A stretch of 64,000 bases of DNA, taken from assembly GCF_003970915.1 (NCBI RefSeq), contig NZ_RXOF01000003.1:1-64000 (forward strand). The letters run 5' to 3'. The notes beneath the pieces were generated by a model. The model saw only the letters and a program-made list of their open reading frames with translations, was not told where the DNA came from and did no database searches. Both the position numbers and the translations under genes were made by a program. The stretch's first letter is position 1; every line of letters begins with the position of its first letter. Below, in pieces: positions 44,783-51,860 of this stretch. This DNA is from Hymenobacter gummosus (GTDB lineage Bacteria; Bacteroidota; Bacteroidia; Cytophagales; Hymenobacteraceae).

Positions 44783-44927
44783 GTAGCGGCGTCACGTCAA
44801 TAGAATGAATGGGCAAGCAGAACGAACGAGCTCCGTAGGCGCGGCACCTGACCTGCGCGGTCAAGGTGGCGCGCCTACGGAGCTCGAAATGCATTACTGC
44901 CAACTTCTATTGACGTGACGCCGCTAC
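44783..44927. repeat. 145-bp nested palindromic element
   Basis: Outer arms of 23 bp (44783-44805 and 44905-44927) are perfect complements (GTAGCGGCGTCACGTCAATA…). An inner pair around GAGCTCCGTAGGCGCG and CGCGCCTACGGAGCTC nests inside. It lies between the leuS terminator and the next gene. MITE/REP-like. Confidence 0.75.
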
Positions 44928-44964
44928 GCGGCTGGAATTGCCGCTGTGGCTACGTGCAGCAGAG

Positions 44965-45327
44965 TTACTGCTTCTCCGCCTCGGCCAATTCTCCGCGCAC
45001 GGCGCGGGGCAGGGAGGCGCGCACCAGGTCGTAGGAGTGGTCGATAAACTCCTGCAGCTGCCGCCGCGTGACGCCGGTGCCGATGAGCACCGTGTTCCAG
45101 TGCTTCTTGTTCATGTGGTAGCCGGGGCGCACGAAATCAAACTCCTCGCGCAGCAGGGTGGCGCGCTCCGGCTCGCACTTCAGGTTCACGCTGCCGAAGG
45201 AGTCGATGCTGGTCAGGGCGTAGATTTTGCCGCCGATTTTAAACACCAGCGTATCGGGGCCGAAGGGGGTTTCTTCGGTGGTGCCGGGCTTGGCCAGGCA
45301 GTAGTCGCGGAATTCTTCGATGTTCAT
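44965..45327 (-). CDS. MmcQ/YjbR-family protein
   Basis: 120 residues: MNIEEFRDYCLAKPGTTEE, FKIGGKIYALTSIDSF, VNLKCEPERATLLREEF and GYHMNKKHWNTVLIG, ending SYDLVRASLPRAVRGE. This is the MmcQ/YjbR (CyaY-like fold) pattern, a small DNA-binding-like protein of uncertain role. ATG 45327 fits the family start; the frame upstream is not conserved in appearance. Confidence 0.9.
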   Translation of the reverse strand: MNIEEFRDYCLAKPGTTEETPFGPDTLVFKIGGKIYALTSIDSFGSVNLKCEPERATLLREEFDFVRPGYHMNKKHWNTVLIGTGVTRRQLQEFIDHSYDLVRASLPRAVRGELAEAEKQ

Positions 45328-45578
45328 GGGGCAGAACGCAGCTGGGCCGGCAAGGTAAGCAGGCGGCAAGAAACCCGCGCGCCCTCACCGGGGCTTTAGC
45401 CCGGGCAGCGGCCCAACTCGCGCCGCCGGCAACCGGGGAATAACAGCCGCTGCTACCGGTGCTTTTCCTGCCGAGTTGGTTTTATCCAAACTCAACCGTG
45501 GCGTACGAAATCTGGCTTACGGTGCAGCTGCTATTTGTTTAATTTCCGTATTGGCTGCATCACCGTCCTCCGCCCCGC

Positions 45579-46187
45579 ATGCAGCCCCCGAGCCCTTCTT
45601 ACTCCCCCGCCCCTGAGCCCCGGGAAATGGCGCAGGTAGTAGAGCGCAACATCCGGGCGCTGCTGCAGCGCCGCCGGCAGGAAGAGCAGCGCCGCAGCTG
45701 GCCCGACCGCGTCGCCGACGCCGTTACCGCCTTCACCGGCAGCATGCTCTTCGTGCTGCTGCACCTGGGCTTGTTTGGCCTCTGGGTGGTCTGGAACCTG
45801 GGTTGGCTGGGCTTGCCGCCGTTTGATAAGTCGTTCGTGGTGCTGGCCATGGTGGCCTCGGTGGAAGCTATTTTCCTCTCCACCTTCGTGCTCATCAGCC
45901 AGAACCGCATGGCCGCGCAGGCCGACAAGCGCGCCGACCTCGATCTGCAGGTCAGCCTGCTGGCCGAGCACGAAATAACCCGGCTGGTGGTGCTGGTGAC
46001 GGAAATGGCCAAGAAAATGGACATAGCCGCCGCCTACGACCCGGAAATGCAGGAGCTGGCCCAGGACGTGCACCCCGAACGCGTGCTCGACACGATGGAA
46101 GCCCGGCAGGCCGCGCCCGCCCAGTCGGCGCCGGATGCGTCGGGGCCTTCAAACCCAGCTGCAGCCCGACGGCCCGGCCGCGGGTAG
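45579..46187 (+). CDS. DUF1003 family membrane protein
   Basis: 202 residues. A cytoplasmic N-terminus with a basic RRRQEEQRRSWPDRVAD segment leads to two membrane helices (FTGSMLFVLLHLGLFGLWVV and VLAMVASVEAIFLSTFVLI) and SQNRMAAQADKRADLDLQVS, the standard DUF1003 pattern. Residues after about 135 are a helical, then disordered Pro/Ala tail. The function of the family is unknown. A single gene; the preceding 200 bp hold no feature other than short GC-rich inverted segments. Confidence 0.9.
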   Translation: MQPPSPSYSPAPEPREMAQVVERNIRALLQRRRQEEQRRSWPDRVADAVTAFTGSMLFVLLHLGLFGLWVVWNLGWLGLPPFDKSFVVLAMVASVEAIFLSTFVLISQNRMAAQADKRADLDLQVSLLAEHEITRLVVLVTEMAKKMDIAAAYDPEMQELAQDVHPERVLDTMEARQAAPAQSAPDASGPSNPAAARRPGRG

Positions 46188-46205
46188 TATGCCCGCCTGC
46201 TTGCT

Positions 46206-46251
46206 AAAAAGCCCCCGCCCGTTGGTGCTGGTGGCAGCAACGGGCGGGGGC
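46206..46251 (-). terminator. Terminator for the small membrane-protein gene
   Basis: GCCCCCGCCCGTTG (46211-46224) pairs with 46238-46251. On the minus strand the stem is followed by TTTTT (46206-46210), so it terminates the gene at 46274-46453. Confidence 0.75.
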
Positions 46252-46273
46252 GCGGCTGAACGCCCGCAGGGCG

Positions 46274-46453
46274 TTAGCGCAGGATGACGAACTTAACGAG
46301 CATGTAAATCAACCCGGCCAGAAACATCAGCATCGATATTTTATTAATCGTGTGCATGGTGCGCAGGTTGAAATTGCTGTGGCGGGAGGGGTCTTTCTTG
46401 CGGAAGAAATAACCGAGCACCGGCCCGAAATCAAACAAACCTTTGGTACGCAT
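46274..46453 (-). CDS. Small membrane protein (possibly DUF6728)
   Basis: 59 residues. MRTKGLFDFGPVLGYFFRKK is followed by a basic-polar linker and MHTINKISMLMFLAGLIYML, a single C-terminal membrane helix. This compact arrangement is widespread in Bacteroidota and corresponds, as best I recall, to DUF6728. A TACCTTCG box (near the -7 consensus) lies at 46488-46495 upstream, and a terminator follows, so the gene is independently expressed. Confidence 0.7.
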   Translation of the reverse strand: MRTKGLFDFGPVLGYFFRKKDPSRHSNFNLRTMHTINKISMLMFLAGLIYMLVKFVILR

Positions 46454-46575
46454 AGAAGCAAAAGCGTTACGGCAGCCCGAAAAGCGAAGGTAGCAAAACC
46501 CCGCGCTTCGGCTGCCGGGGTGAGGCACTTGGTAACAGCCGGCCGGGGCGGATAGTTGCGCCCGGCGGCCCCAAA

Positions 46576-47100
46576 TCAGACGGCGGCAAACTCGGCGGGG
46601 TAGCGCACCGTGCCCGCCGCCGCGGCCAGGGCGCCGGGCTGCAGCTCCCGGGCCATAAACGCCGCGTCGGGCACCGCAAAGGGCGCGCGGATACCCCAGC
46701 GGCTGGCCGGCCCAAAGCCGAAGCGCGGGTAGTAGTCGGGGTGGCCCAGCAGTATCACCGAGCCGAAGCCCGCGGCCCCGCCGGCCACCAGCCCCGCCTC
46801 CACCAGCCGCGCCCCAATGCCCTGCCGCTGCCACGCGGGCTGCACCGCCACGGGCGCCAGGGCCAGGCTGAGGGTGGGCGGCCCGGCCACCGGCTCGATG
46901 GCAATGGGCGTCAGCAGCACGTAGCCGACCACCGTGCCCGCCACCTCGGCCACCAACGACAGCGCGGGGCGAAAATCGGGGCGGCGGCGCAACTGTTCCA
47001 CCAGGGCGGCTTCCTGGGGCCCGGGAAAGGCCTGGCGCAGCACCTGGGCAATGGCGGCCCCGTCGGCCGGGGTTTCGGGGCGGATCAGGGGCTCGGGCAC
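46576..47100 (-). CDS. GNAT-family N-acetyltransferase
   Basis: 174 residues from GTG 47100. The GNAT pattern is IRPETPADGAAIAQVLRQAF, VAEVAGTVVGYVLLTPI (beta4), LALAPVAVQPAWQRQGIGAR with the acetyl-CoA loop QRQGIGA, then SVILLGHPDYYPRFGFGPAS, typical of the YhbS-like branch. The longer ATG start at 47127 overlaps a TAnnTTTG promoter element (47125-47132), so the downstream GTG is preferred. The substrate is unknown. Confidence 0.85.
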   Translation of the reverse strand: MPEPLIRPETPADGAAIAQVLRQAFPGPQEAALVEQLRRRPDFRPALSLVAEVAGTVVGYVLLTPIAIEPVAGPPTLSLALAPVAVQPAWQRQGIGARLVEAGLVAGGAAGFGSVILLGHPDYYPRFGFGPASRWGIRAPFAVPDAAFMARELQPGALAAAAGTVRYPAEFAAV

Positions 47101-47124
47101 GGCAACCGGGGCTTGGGGCGGGCC

Positions 47125-47132
47125 CAAACCTA
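47125..47132 (-). promoter_or_regulatory. TAnnTTTG -7 element for the GNAT gene
   Basis: TAGGTTTG on the minus strand, about 25 bp before GTG 47100. Its position argues against the ATG at 47127 as the start. Confidence 0.4.
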
Positions 47133-47223
47133 GCCAAATCGGCCGGAACTGCCGGCCGGGCCTTGCAACTGCGGCCGCCGCCCCGCGACCTTGGCAGAAC
47201 GCTCACCCTCTCCTACTGCTTCT

Positions 47224-47685
47224 ATGCGCGCTTTCTACCTGCTCGGCGGCTTGCTTCTCGCCGCCCCCGCTGCTTTCGGTCAAACCACCGCCCCGGCCGA
47301 GACCGAGGCCGTCAAGGCCACCGTCAACCGCTTTTTCGAGGGGCTGCGCAAGGGCGACAGCGCCGTGGTGCGCAGCACGCTGGCCCCCACGGCGGTGCTG
47401 CACACCATCAGCACCCGCGGCGGCACGGTGCAGGTGCAGAACGAAAACCCGCGGGAGCTGCTGAAAGCCGTGGGCACCCCGCACAAGGAAGTCTGGGATG
47501 AGCGCATCAGCTTCGAGCGGGTGCTCATCGACGCCCAGCTGGCCAGCGTCTGGACGCCCTACCAGTTCTACGCGGGCACCCAGTTCAGCCACTGCGGCTA
47601 CAACTCCTTTCAGCTCGTTAAGCTGGCCCAGGGCTGGCGCATTGCCTACATCATCGACACGCGCCGCAAGGACGGCTGCAAATAA
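47224..47685 (+). CDS. Exported NTF2-like (SnoaL/lumazine-binding-type) protein
   Basis: 153 residues. A signal peptide (FYLLGGLLLAAPAAFGQ) precedes an NTF2-like fold: VKATVNRFFEGLRKGDSAVV, TLAPTAVLHTISTRGG, then VWDERISFERVLIDAQLASV and HCGYNSFQLVKLAQGWRIAY. The segment ending RRKDGC matches the lumazine-binding-like NTF2 branch. No catalytic residue can be named. It is a single gene. Confidence 0.8.
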   Translation: MRAFYLLGGLLLAAPAAFGQTTAPAETEAVKATVNRFFEGLRKGDSAVVRSTLAPTAVLHTISTRGGTVQVQNENPRELLKAVGTPHKEVWDERISFERVLIDAQLASVWTPYQFYAGTQFSHCGYNSFQLVKLAQGWRIAYIIDTRRKDGCK

Positions 47686-47861
47686 GCGGCTTGCCCGGGA
47701 CGTAGCTGTCGGTGCCCGGCCCGTTCTGCCCCGGCAGGCCGGTTTGCGTTGGTTGTCGGACCGTATCCGAACGGCTCCGCGCGGGAAGCGCGCAATGAAA
47801 GTGGCCCTGCAACTTGGAGTCGTAGGGCCACCCGGCAACGGAGCCGGTTCGACCTGCCAGC

Positions 47862-48182
47862 TCAGAAAGCCGGAATGCGGTGCACCGGCGAGGCGTCGGC
47901 TTTCCAGCAGTCCAGCTCGTACAGCTCGCCGGCGCGGTCGAGGTACAGGGCCACGAACACGGGCACGCCGTCGTCGTCGAGGAAGTGCGTGCGGCCGGCA
48001 ATGGCGCCGAGCCGGCGCTCGGGCATGGGCCCCACGAAGCGCAGGCTGCCCACGCCGTGGGCCGTGATATCGGCCACGCGCGCCACGGGCAGCTGGCCGA
48101 GCAGCCGCTCGGCATCGGCGGCGCCGCGCAGCAGGTACACAAGCAGGCCGAGTTCGGGCAAATTCAGCGGACGTTGGGCCAT
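47862..48182 (-). CDS. Small conserved protein, DUF6984-like
   Basis: 106 residues from ATG 48182 (MAQRPLNLPELGLLVYLL). The later part reads HGVGSLRFVGPMPERRLG, THFLDDDGVPVFVALYLD and GELYELDCWKADASPVHRIP. The GVGSLRF … D-DG-V … LYLD-GELYELDxWK pattern resembles DUF6984, which often sits in immunity-like arrays; this recognition is tentative. An ATG 30 bp further upstream is possible. Confidence 0.6.
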   Translation of the reverse strand: MAQRPLNLPELGLLVYLLRGAADAERLLGQLPVARVADITAHGVGSLRFVGPMPERRLGAIAGRTHFLDDDGVPVFVALYLDRAGELYELDCWKADASPVHRIPAF

Positions 48183-48257
48183 ACCGGAGGGCGTTTGCCT
48201 GGGCATACGCATTCGGCGGCGCCGCGGTCGGCCCGCCCAGTGGGCCCGCCGGCCCGC

Positions 48258-48920
48258 TTATTCGGCTGCCAGGGCCAGAATCCGCGCGGCGCTCAGCTGC
48301 CCGAGGTCCGACACCACGAAGTTGGCGTGGTGCAGGTCCTGGCCGGTGGAATGCTCGCTGCGGTAGCCGATGCAGTACATACCCGCCCGCTTGGCCGCCG
48401 TCACGCCGTTGGCCGAGTCCTCAATGACCAGGCAGTGCGCGGGCGCCGTGCCGGCCAGCTCGGCCGCGTGCAGAAAAATGGCCGGGTTGGGCTTGGACTG
48501 CGGAAAGTCCTCCCCGCTCACGCGGTTATCGAAGTACGGGTACAGCTCGAAGCGCGTGAAGACGCGGTTGATGGTTTCGTGCGAGGCGGAGGAGGCCAGC
48601 TGCAGGGGCACGCCGGCCTGGTGCAAATCGAGCACCAGTTCCCGGGCGCCGGGCAGCAGGGCCAGGGTGGTGTTGGCCTCGAAAGCCACGCCGAACAGCT
48701 CCCGCTTGCGCCGCACGAGGTCGGGCACCTCCTGGGTCAGGCCGTACTCCTGCTTGAGGCGCTGGTACATATTGGTGGTGGAGGAGCCGAGGAAGGTGGC
48801 GTACTCCGTGTCGGAAATCGGCAGGCCCAGCTCGGCGAAGTGGCGGAAAAAAGCGTCGTGGTGCAGCGGCTCGGTGTCGACGAGCACGCCGTCCATATCG
48901 AAGATGACGGTGCGAATCAT
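48258..48920 (-). CDS. HAD-superfamily phosphatase (beta-phosphoglucomutase-like)
   Basis: 220 residues. Motif I is VIFDMDGVLVDTEPLHHDAF with the nucleophile Asp, motif II is PLQLASSASHETINR, the conserved Lys is in FPQSKPNPAIFL, and motif III/IV is CLVIEDSANGVTAAKRAGM. The cap follows motif I (subclass I). It is a sugar-phosphate phosphatase or mutase of unknown substrate. A TAGCTTTG promoter element lies 26 bp upstream. The 411 bp between it and the next gene hold a minisatellite. Confidence 0.92.
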   Translation of the reverse strand: MIRTVIFDMDGVLVDTEPLHHDAFFRHFAELGLPISDTEYATFLGSSTTNMYQRLKQEYGLTQEVPDLVRRKRELFGVAFEANTTLALLPGARELVLDLHQAGVPLQLASSASHETINRVFTRFELYPYFDNRVSGEDFPQSKPNPAIFLHAAELAGTAPAHCLVIEDSANGVTAAKRAGMYCIGYRSEHSTGQDLHHANFVVSDLGQLSAARILALAAE

Positions 48921-48945
48921 GCGCAGGCGTTGGTGGAAGGCGCCG

Positions 48946-48953
48946 CAAAGCTA
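48946..48953 (-). promoter_or_regulatory. TAnnTTTG -7 element for the HAD gene
   Basis: TAGCTTTG on the minus strand, 25 bp before ATG 48920. The minisatellite begins about 75 bp further upstream. Confidence 0.5.
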
Positions 48954-49026
48954 ACCCGCCGCGCTGCATCCGGCCGCTGACGGCCAATGGCAAGGCGCAG
49001 CCCCGGCTTTTGTCCTGTTTCGCCTT

Positions 49027-49290
49027 CGATTGTCGCAGGTCGTCGCAACGAGTAGCCTCTTGCACCACTGCAAGGGCTTGGTCGTCGTGACGAGTAGCCT
49101 CTTGTAACGCTGCAAGGGCCTCCTCGCCCGGACGAGTAAGCCCTTGCAGCGTTGCAACGCCTTGGTCGCCCGGACGAGTAAGCATTTGTAGTGCTGCAAG
49201 CCCCTGGTCGTCGTGACGAGCAAGCCGTTGCAGTGCTACAATGACCCACTCGCCGCGACGAGTAAGGTCCTGTAAACGCACACGAGCCCT
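49027..49290. repeat. 42-bp minisatellite, six units, each with a small palindrome
   Basis: Six head-to-tail units with an exact 42-bp period carry a conserved ACGAGTA box and a hairpin TTGYA-N4-TRCAA at 49060, 49102, 49144, 49186 and 49228, with a decayed sixth at 49270. Units differ by many substitutions but no indels. All three minus-strand frames stay open through the array, giving 14-residue repeats (for example LLVRATKALQRCKG). No start or family supports a real protein. Confidence 0.85.
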
Positions 49291-49331
49291 TCTTATCTGG
49301 TCCGGGCAAGACCAATCGGAGCCGCCCGCCG

Positions 49332-49706
49332 CTATTCCACCGGCTGCATCGTGAATTTGGCGCAGTGAATCCGCAGCGGCGGCAGGTGGTCGATGGCCAA
49401 CCGCAGGTGCAAATCGAGCGGGCGACTGGGCAGTGCCGGGTCGAAATCGAACCGGTCGACGCGGTAGCCCAGCTCCCGGTCCGGCGTCCGCCGCCATGCG
49501 GCCTCAACCAGCTGCTGCACGGCCGCCACCGCCGCCCCGTTGCGGATGCCCGATAGCACCAGCCGCTTGCGCACGACCTCGTTGGTTTGCCACAGCGGCT
49601 CAGGCTTTTCCCAGAGCACCAGCGTCAGGCGGCCCCGTTCGGCGTCGAAACAAAACTGCTCCACCACCGCGTCGTGCAGGTGGTCATCAATGCGAGGCGC
49701 AGCCAC
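49332..49706 (-). CDS. Hypothetical protein
   Basis: 124 residues, soluble. It reads FCFDAERGRLTLVLWEKPEP, VRKRLVLSGIRNG, GYRVDRFDFDP and LHLRLAIDHLPPLRIHCAKF, a beta-rich small domain of unknown family. It starts 5 bp after the stop of the second HAD gene on the same strand, so the two are probably co-transcribed. Confidence 0.65.
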   Translation of the reverse strand: MAAPRIDDHLHDAVVEQFCFDAERGRLTLVLWEKPEPLWQTNEVVRKRLVLSGIRNGAAVAAVQQLVEAAWRRTPDRELGYRVDRFDFDPALPSRPLDLHLRLAIDHLPPLRIHCAKFTMQPVE

Positions 49707-49711
49707 AGGCC

Positions 49712-50362
49712 TTACAGCAGCTGCCGGAAAAACGGGTCGCGGAAGTCCCGGGCGAAGTGCAGCACGTTGTCGAGGTAGCTGAACTCGGCCTCCTCGTGCG
49801 TGGTCTTAAGAATGACGCAGCTCATGCCGGCGTTACGGGCCGCTTCGGCGCCCTTGGGCACGTCCTCAAACACCACGCAGTCTTTGGGCGCCACGCCCAG
49901 GGCCGCGGCGGCTTTGAGGAAGGTTTCGGGGTGGGGCTTGCTCTCCGTCACGTCGTCGGCGCTGACCACGGCCTGCACGTACTGGCGGATGTCGAGCCCG
50001 TCGAGCACGAAATCGATGTTGAACGGAATGGCCGCCGAGCCGATGGCCACCGGGATGCCGCGCTCTTTGGCCGCTTTCAGAAACTCCAACAGCCCCGGCA
50101 GCAGCTGCAGGTGGGGCCGGTACTCGGCCTGGTAGCGCTCCTCCTTCTGCCGGGCCAGCCGGTCCATTTCGGCCGCCGTAAACCGCTCCGGCCCGAACAT
50201 GCGCACCAGCACCTCCTGGTTCTTCCCGTACATCTGCGGCTTCACCTCCTCGTAGGTAAACTGCCCGCCCAGCTCCTCGTTGAGCAGCTGCTGCCAGGCG
50301 CGGGTGTGGTAGTCCATGTCGTGAATCATGGTCCCGTTCAGGTCGAAGAGAAAGGCTTTCAA
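49712..50362 (-). CDS. HAD-superfamily phosphatase (beta-phosphoglucomutase-like)
   Basis: 216 residues from TTG 50362 (LKAFLFDLNGTMIHDMDYH). Motif I is FLFDLNGTMI, a variant in which the usual second Asp of DxDGT is Asn; this weakens or alters catalysis. Motif II VAIGSAAIPFNID, the Lys in VTESKPHPETFL and motif III VVFEDVPKGAEAARNAGM are intact. Many Bacteroidota homologues share the DxNGT form. The gene lies 7 bp after yoeB and 5 bp before a hypothetical gene, so it is inside an operon with the toxin-antitoxin pair. Confidence 0.85.
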   Translation of the reverse strand: MKAFLFDLNGTMIHDMDYHTRAWQQLLNEELGGQFTYEEVKPQMYGKNQEVLVRMFGPERFTAAEMDRLARQKEERYQAEYRPHLQLLPGLLEFLKAAKERGIPVAIGSAAIPFNIDFVLDGLDIRQYVQAVVSADDVTESKPHPETFLKAAAALGVAPKDCVVFEDVPKGAEAARNAGMSCVILKTTHEEAEFSYLDNVLHFARDFRDPFFRQLL

Positions 50363-50369
50363 TACGGTA

Positions 50370-50633
50370 TTATTTGCTGTAATGGTAGCGGCACTGGAGT
50401 ATCCAGACCACTTGTGCTTCCACGCGGTACACCAGCCGATGCTCGTCGGTAATGCGGCGCGACCAAGTGCCGGCGCGTTCGTGCTTGAGTAGCTCAGGTT
50501 TGCCAGTGCCTTCGTAGGGCGTGCGCTGCAGTTCCTTGAGTAGCGCGTGCAGCCGCCGCAGCACGGCCTTATCGGTTTGCTGCCAGTACAGATAGTCTTC
50601 CCAGGCCACCGGCACGAAAGCCAGGGCAAACAT
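50370..50633 (-). CDS. yoeB: YoeB/Txe-type mRNA endonuclease toxin
   Basis: 87 residues: PVAWEDYLYWQQTDKAVLRR, LLKELQRTPYEGTGKPE, LKHERAGTWSRRITDEHRLV and a C-terminal CRYHYSK. This is the complete YoeB pattern, with the catalytic Glu, Arg and His-Tyr end. Such toxins cleave mRNA at the ribosome. Its ATG (50631-50633) overlaps the stop of the upstream antitoxin by one base, the classic toxin-antitoxin arrangement. Confidence 0.93.
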   Translation of the reverse strand: MFALAFVPVAWEDYLYWQQTDKAVLRRLHALLKELQRTPYEGTGKPELLKHERAGTWSRRITDEHRLVYRVEAQVVWILQCRYHYSK

Positions 50634-50866
50634 TACTCGTTGGGCAACTCAAAGCTCACCCGCTCGCCCCGGTCAAACTGCTCGTAGGCCTGGCGCAGGC
50701 GCTCTGCGTTGGCGGGCGACGCGTTGAGGTAGGCGGTGGTGTCGGCTTCGTCCTGCGCCGATTTGCGCGACCGGCGCGGCCGCACGTTGCTCACAAACGA
50801 CATGCTGCGCAGCATCTCCAGCATCAGCGGCACGCGCTCGGGAGGGACGTCGAAGATGATTTCCAT
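50633..50866 (-). CDS. Putative antitoxin of the YoeB pair
   Basis: 77 residues from ATG 50866. The N-terminus MEIIFDVPPERVPLMLEMLR is followed by FVSNVRPRRSRKSAQDEAD and a C-terminal helix (AERLRQAYEQFDRGERVSF) that would wrap the toxin. It does not have the standard YefM/Phd N-terminal fold, so it represents a different antitoxin type; the role is inferred from position and length. It overlaps yoeB by one base. Confidence 0.75.
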   Translation of the reverse strand: MEIIFDVPPERVPLMLEMLRSMSFVSNVRPRRSRKSAQDEADTTAYLNASPANAERLRQAYEQFDRGERVSFELPNE

Positions 50867-50989
50867 ACAGGGTAAAGGTAAGTTAGGGTGGTTTGATTCC
50901 GGGATGGGATGGCCAGCGACTAAAACAAACCGCGCAGCCGGCTCATGGTTTGCGGGAGCCGGCTGCGCGGTGATGAGCATTGCGAAAGG

Positions 50990-51295
50990 CTATTCATTCT
51001 TTCCAGAGCCTGAAAAAGTCACGAACAATATAAAGGCACTAGCAGCTAATCCGCTCCACCCGTAAATGTTCACATGTGTTCTTACTCCACCGTGATGCGA
51101 ACATGCGCCTCGCCGTCCGATACTTGTAGATTTCCATCCATCCGCGCAACCTTCATACGCACCCAACGCGGCAAAGGCACAAGCAACTATAAATGAGGTA
51201 CTAAAAACTATTTTGGGGTTCTTTTCTACGTTCAGCAGCTTAGCCAGCAAAATCAAACATGCTATTCCAGTAGCAATAAATAACATCAGACGCAT
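50990..51295 (-). CDS. Small membrane protein with DUF3761-like motif
   Basis: 101 residues. Helices at about 1-18 (LMLFIATGIACLILLAKLL), 28-46 (IVFSTSFIVACAFAALGAY) and 78-94 flank an extracellular loop CADGWKSTSIGRRGACSHHGGV. The 'C-DG-xS-S…RRGACSHHGGV' signature is that of DUF3761 proteins. It lies 8 bp downstream of an AT-rich lipoprotein gene on the same strand, likely co-transcribed. Base composition is clearly lower in GC than the window average, suggesting acquisition. Confidence 0.75.
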   Translation of the reverse strand: MRLMLFIATGIACLILLAKLLNVEKNPKIVFSTSFIVACAFAALGAYEGCADGWKSTSIGRRGACSHHGGVRTHVNIYGWSGLAASAFILFVTFSGSGKNE

Positions 51296-51303
51296 TTGAA
51301 TGT

Positions 51304-51711
51304 CTACTTTTGGTTTATCTTACTCAACAAAGGCTCATGAATTAATTTCATTACCTCAATCTTAGTTGACTTTATAACAGCCTCCTCATCAGTTATAACT
51401 AAATTGTGAGGCATTACTATATCTTTAACGCCAGTTTTAATATTCACCTTTCCATTATCAATCTGGATTGTCACATCACACAGATAACCAACAGAGCCGT
51501 TGTCAATTGCAATATTAGCTTTAATCTCATCTTCTGAAACAGACTCTATCTTACCTCTATATCCTTTAAGCCAGCGTTCTACTGTAGGTAAAACATCAGT
51601 AGCATCCCCTTCAAGAACGTATTCACTTTCGACCTCACCATATTTATAGCTGGAGCAAGAACATAAAGCCAGACATAGCAAGAAGATCAACGAATTTATC
51701 ACAGACCTCAT
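51304..51711 (-). CDS. AT-rich predicted lipoprotein
   Basis: 135 residues from ATG 51711 (MRSVINSLIFLLCLALCSCSS, with lipobox LCSC). The mature part reads YVLEGDATDVLPTVERWLKG, then DNGSVGYLCDVTIQIDNG and ends HEPLLSKINQK. No family was recognised. Codons are rich in AAA, ATT and AAT, unlike every neighbour, indicating recent horizontal transfer. It forms a two-gene islet with the membrane protein at 50990-51295. Confidence 0.65.
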   Translation of the reverse strand: MRSVINSLIFLLCLALCSCSSYKYGEVESEYVLEGDATDVLPTVERWLKGYRGKIESVSEDEIKANIAIDNGSVGYLCDVTIQIDNGKVNIKTGVKDIVMPHNLVITDEEAVIKSTKIEVMKLIHEPLLSKINQK

Positions 51712-51860
51712 ACAGATCAATCTTTATCTATCTAGAGACGCAACAAATTATTAATTGTATCCCACAATTACAAACGAGCGTCAAACTACCCAACGAAGCG
51801 GTAGAGATGCTTCGACAAGCTCAGCATGACGTGCTGATTTTGCGTCGCCTTGCTTCTAAG

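Noticed and set aside
49027-49290. CRISPR array
   Set aside because: The units are contiguous 42-bp tandem repeats with no unique spacers and no cas genes nearby.
48526-49497. A 323-residue protein spanning the minisatellite and the HAD gene
   Set aside because: It overlaps the HAD gene out of frame and has no start signal; the open frame results from GC content and the 42-bp period being a multiple of three.
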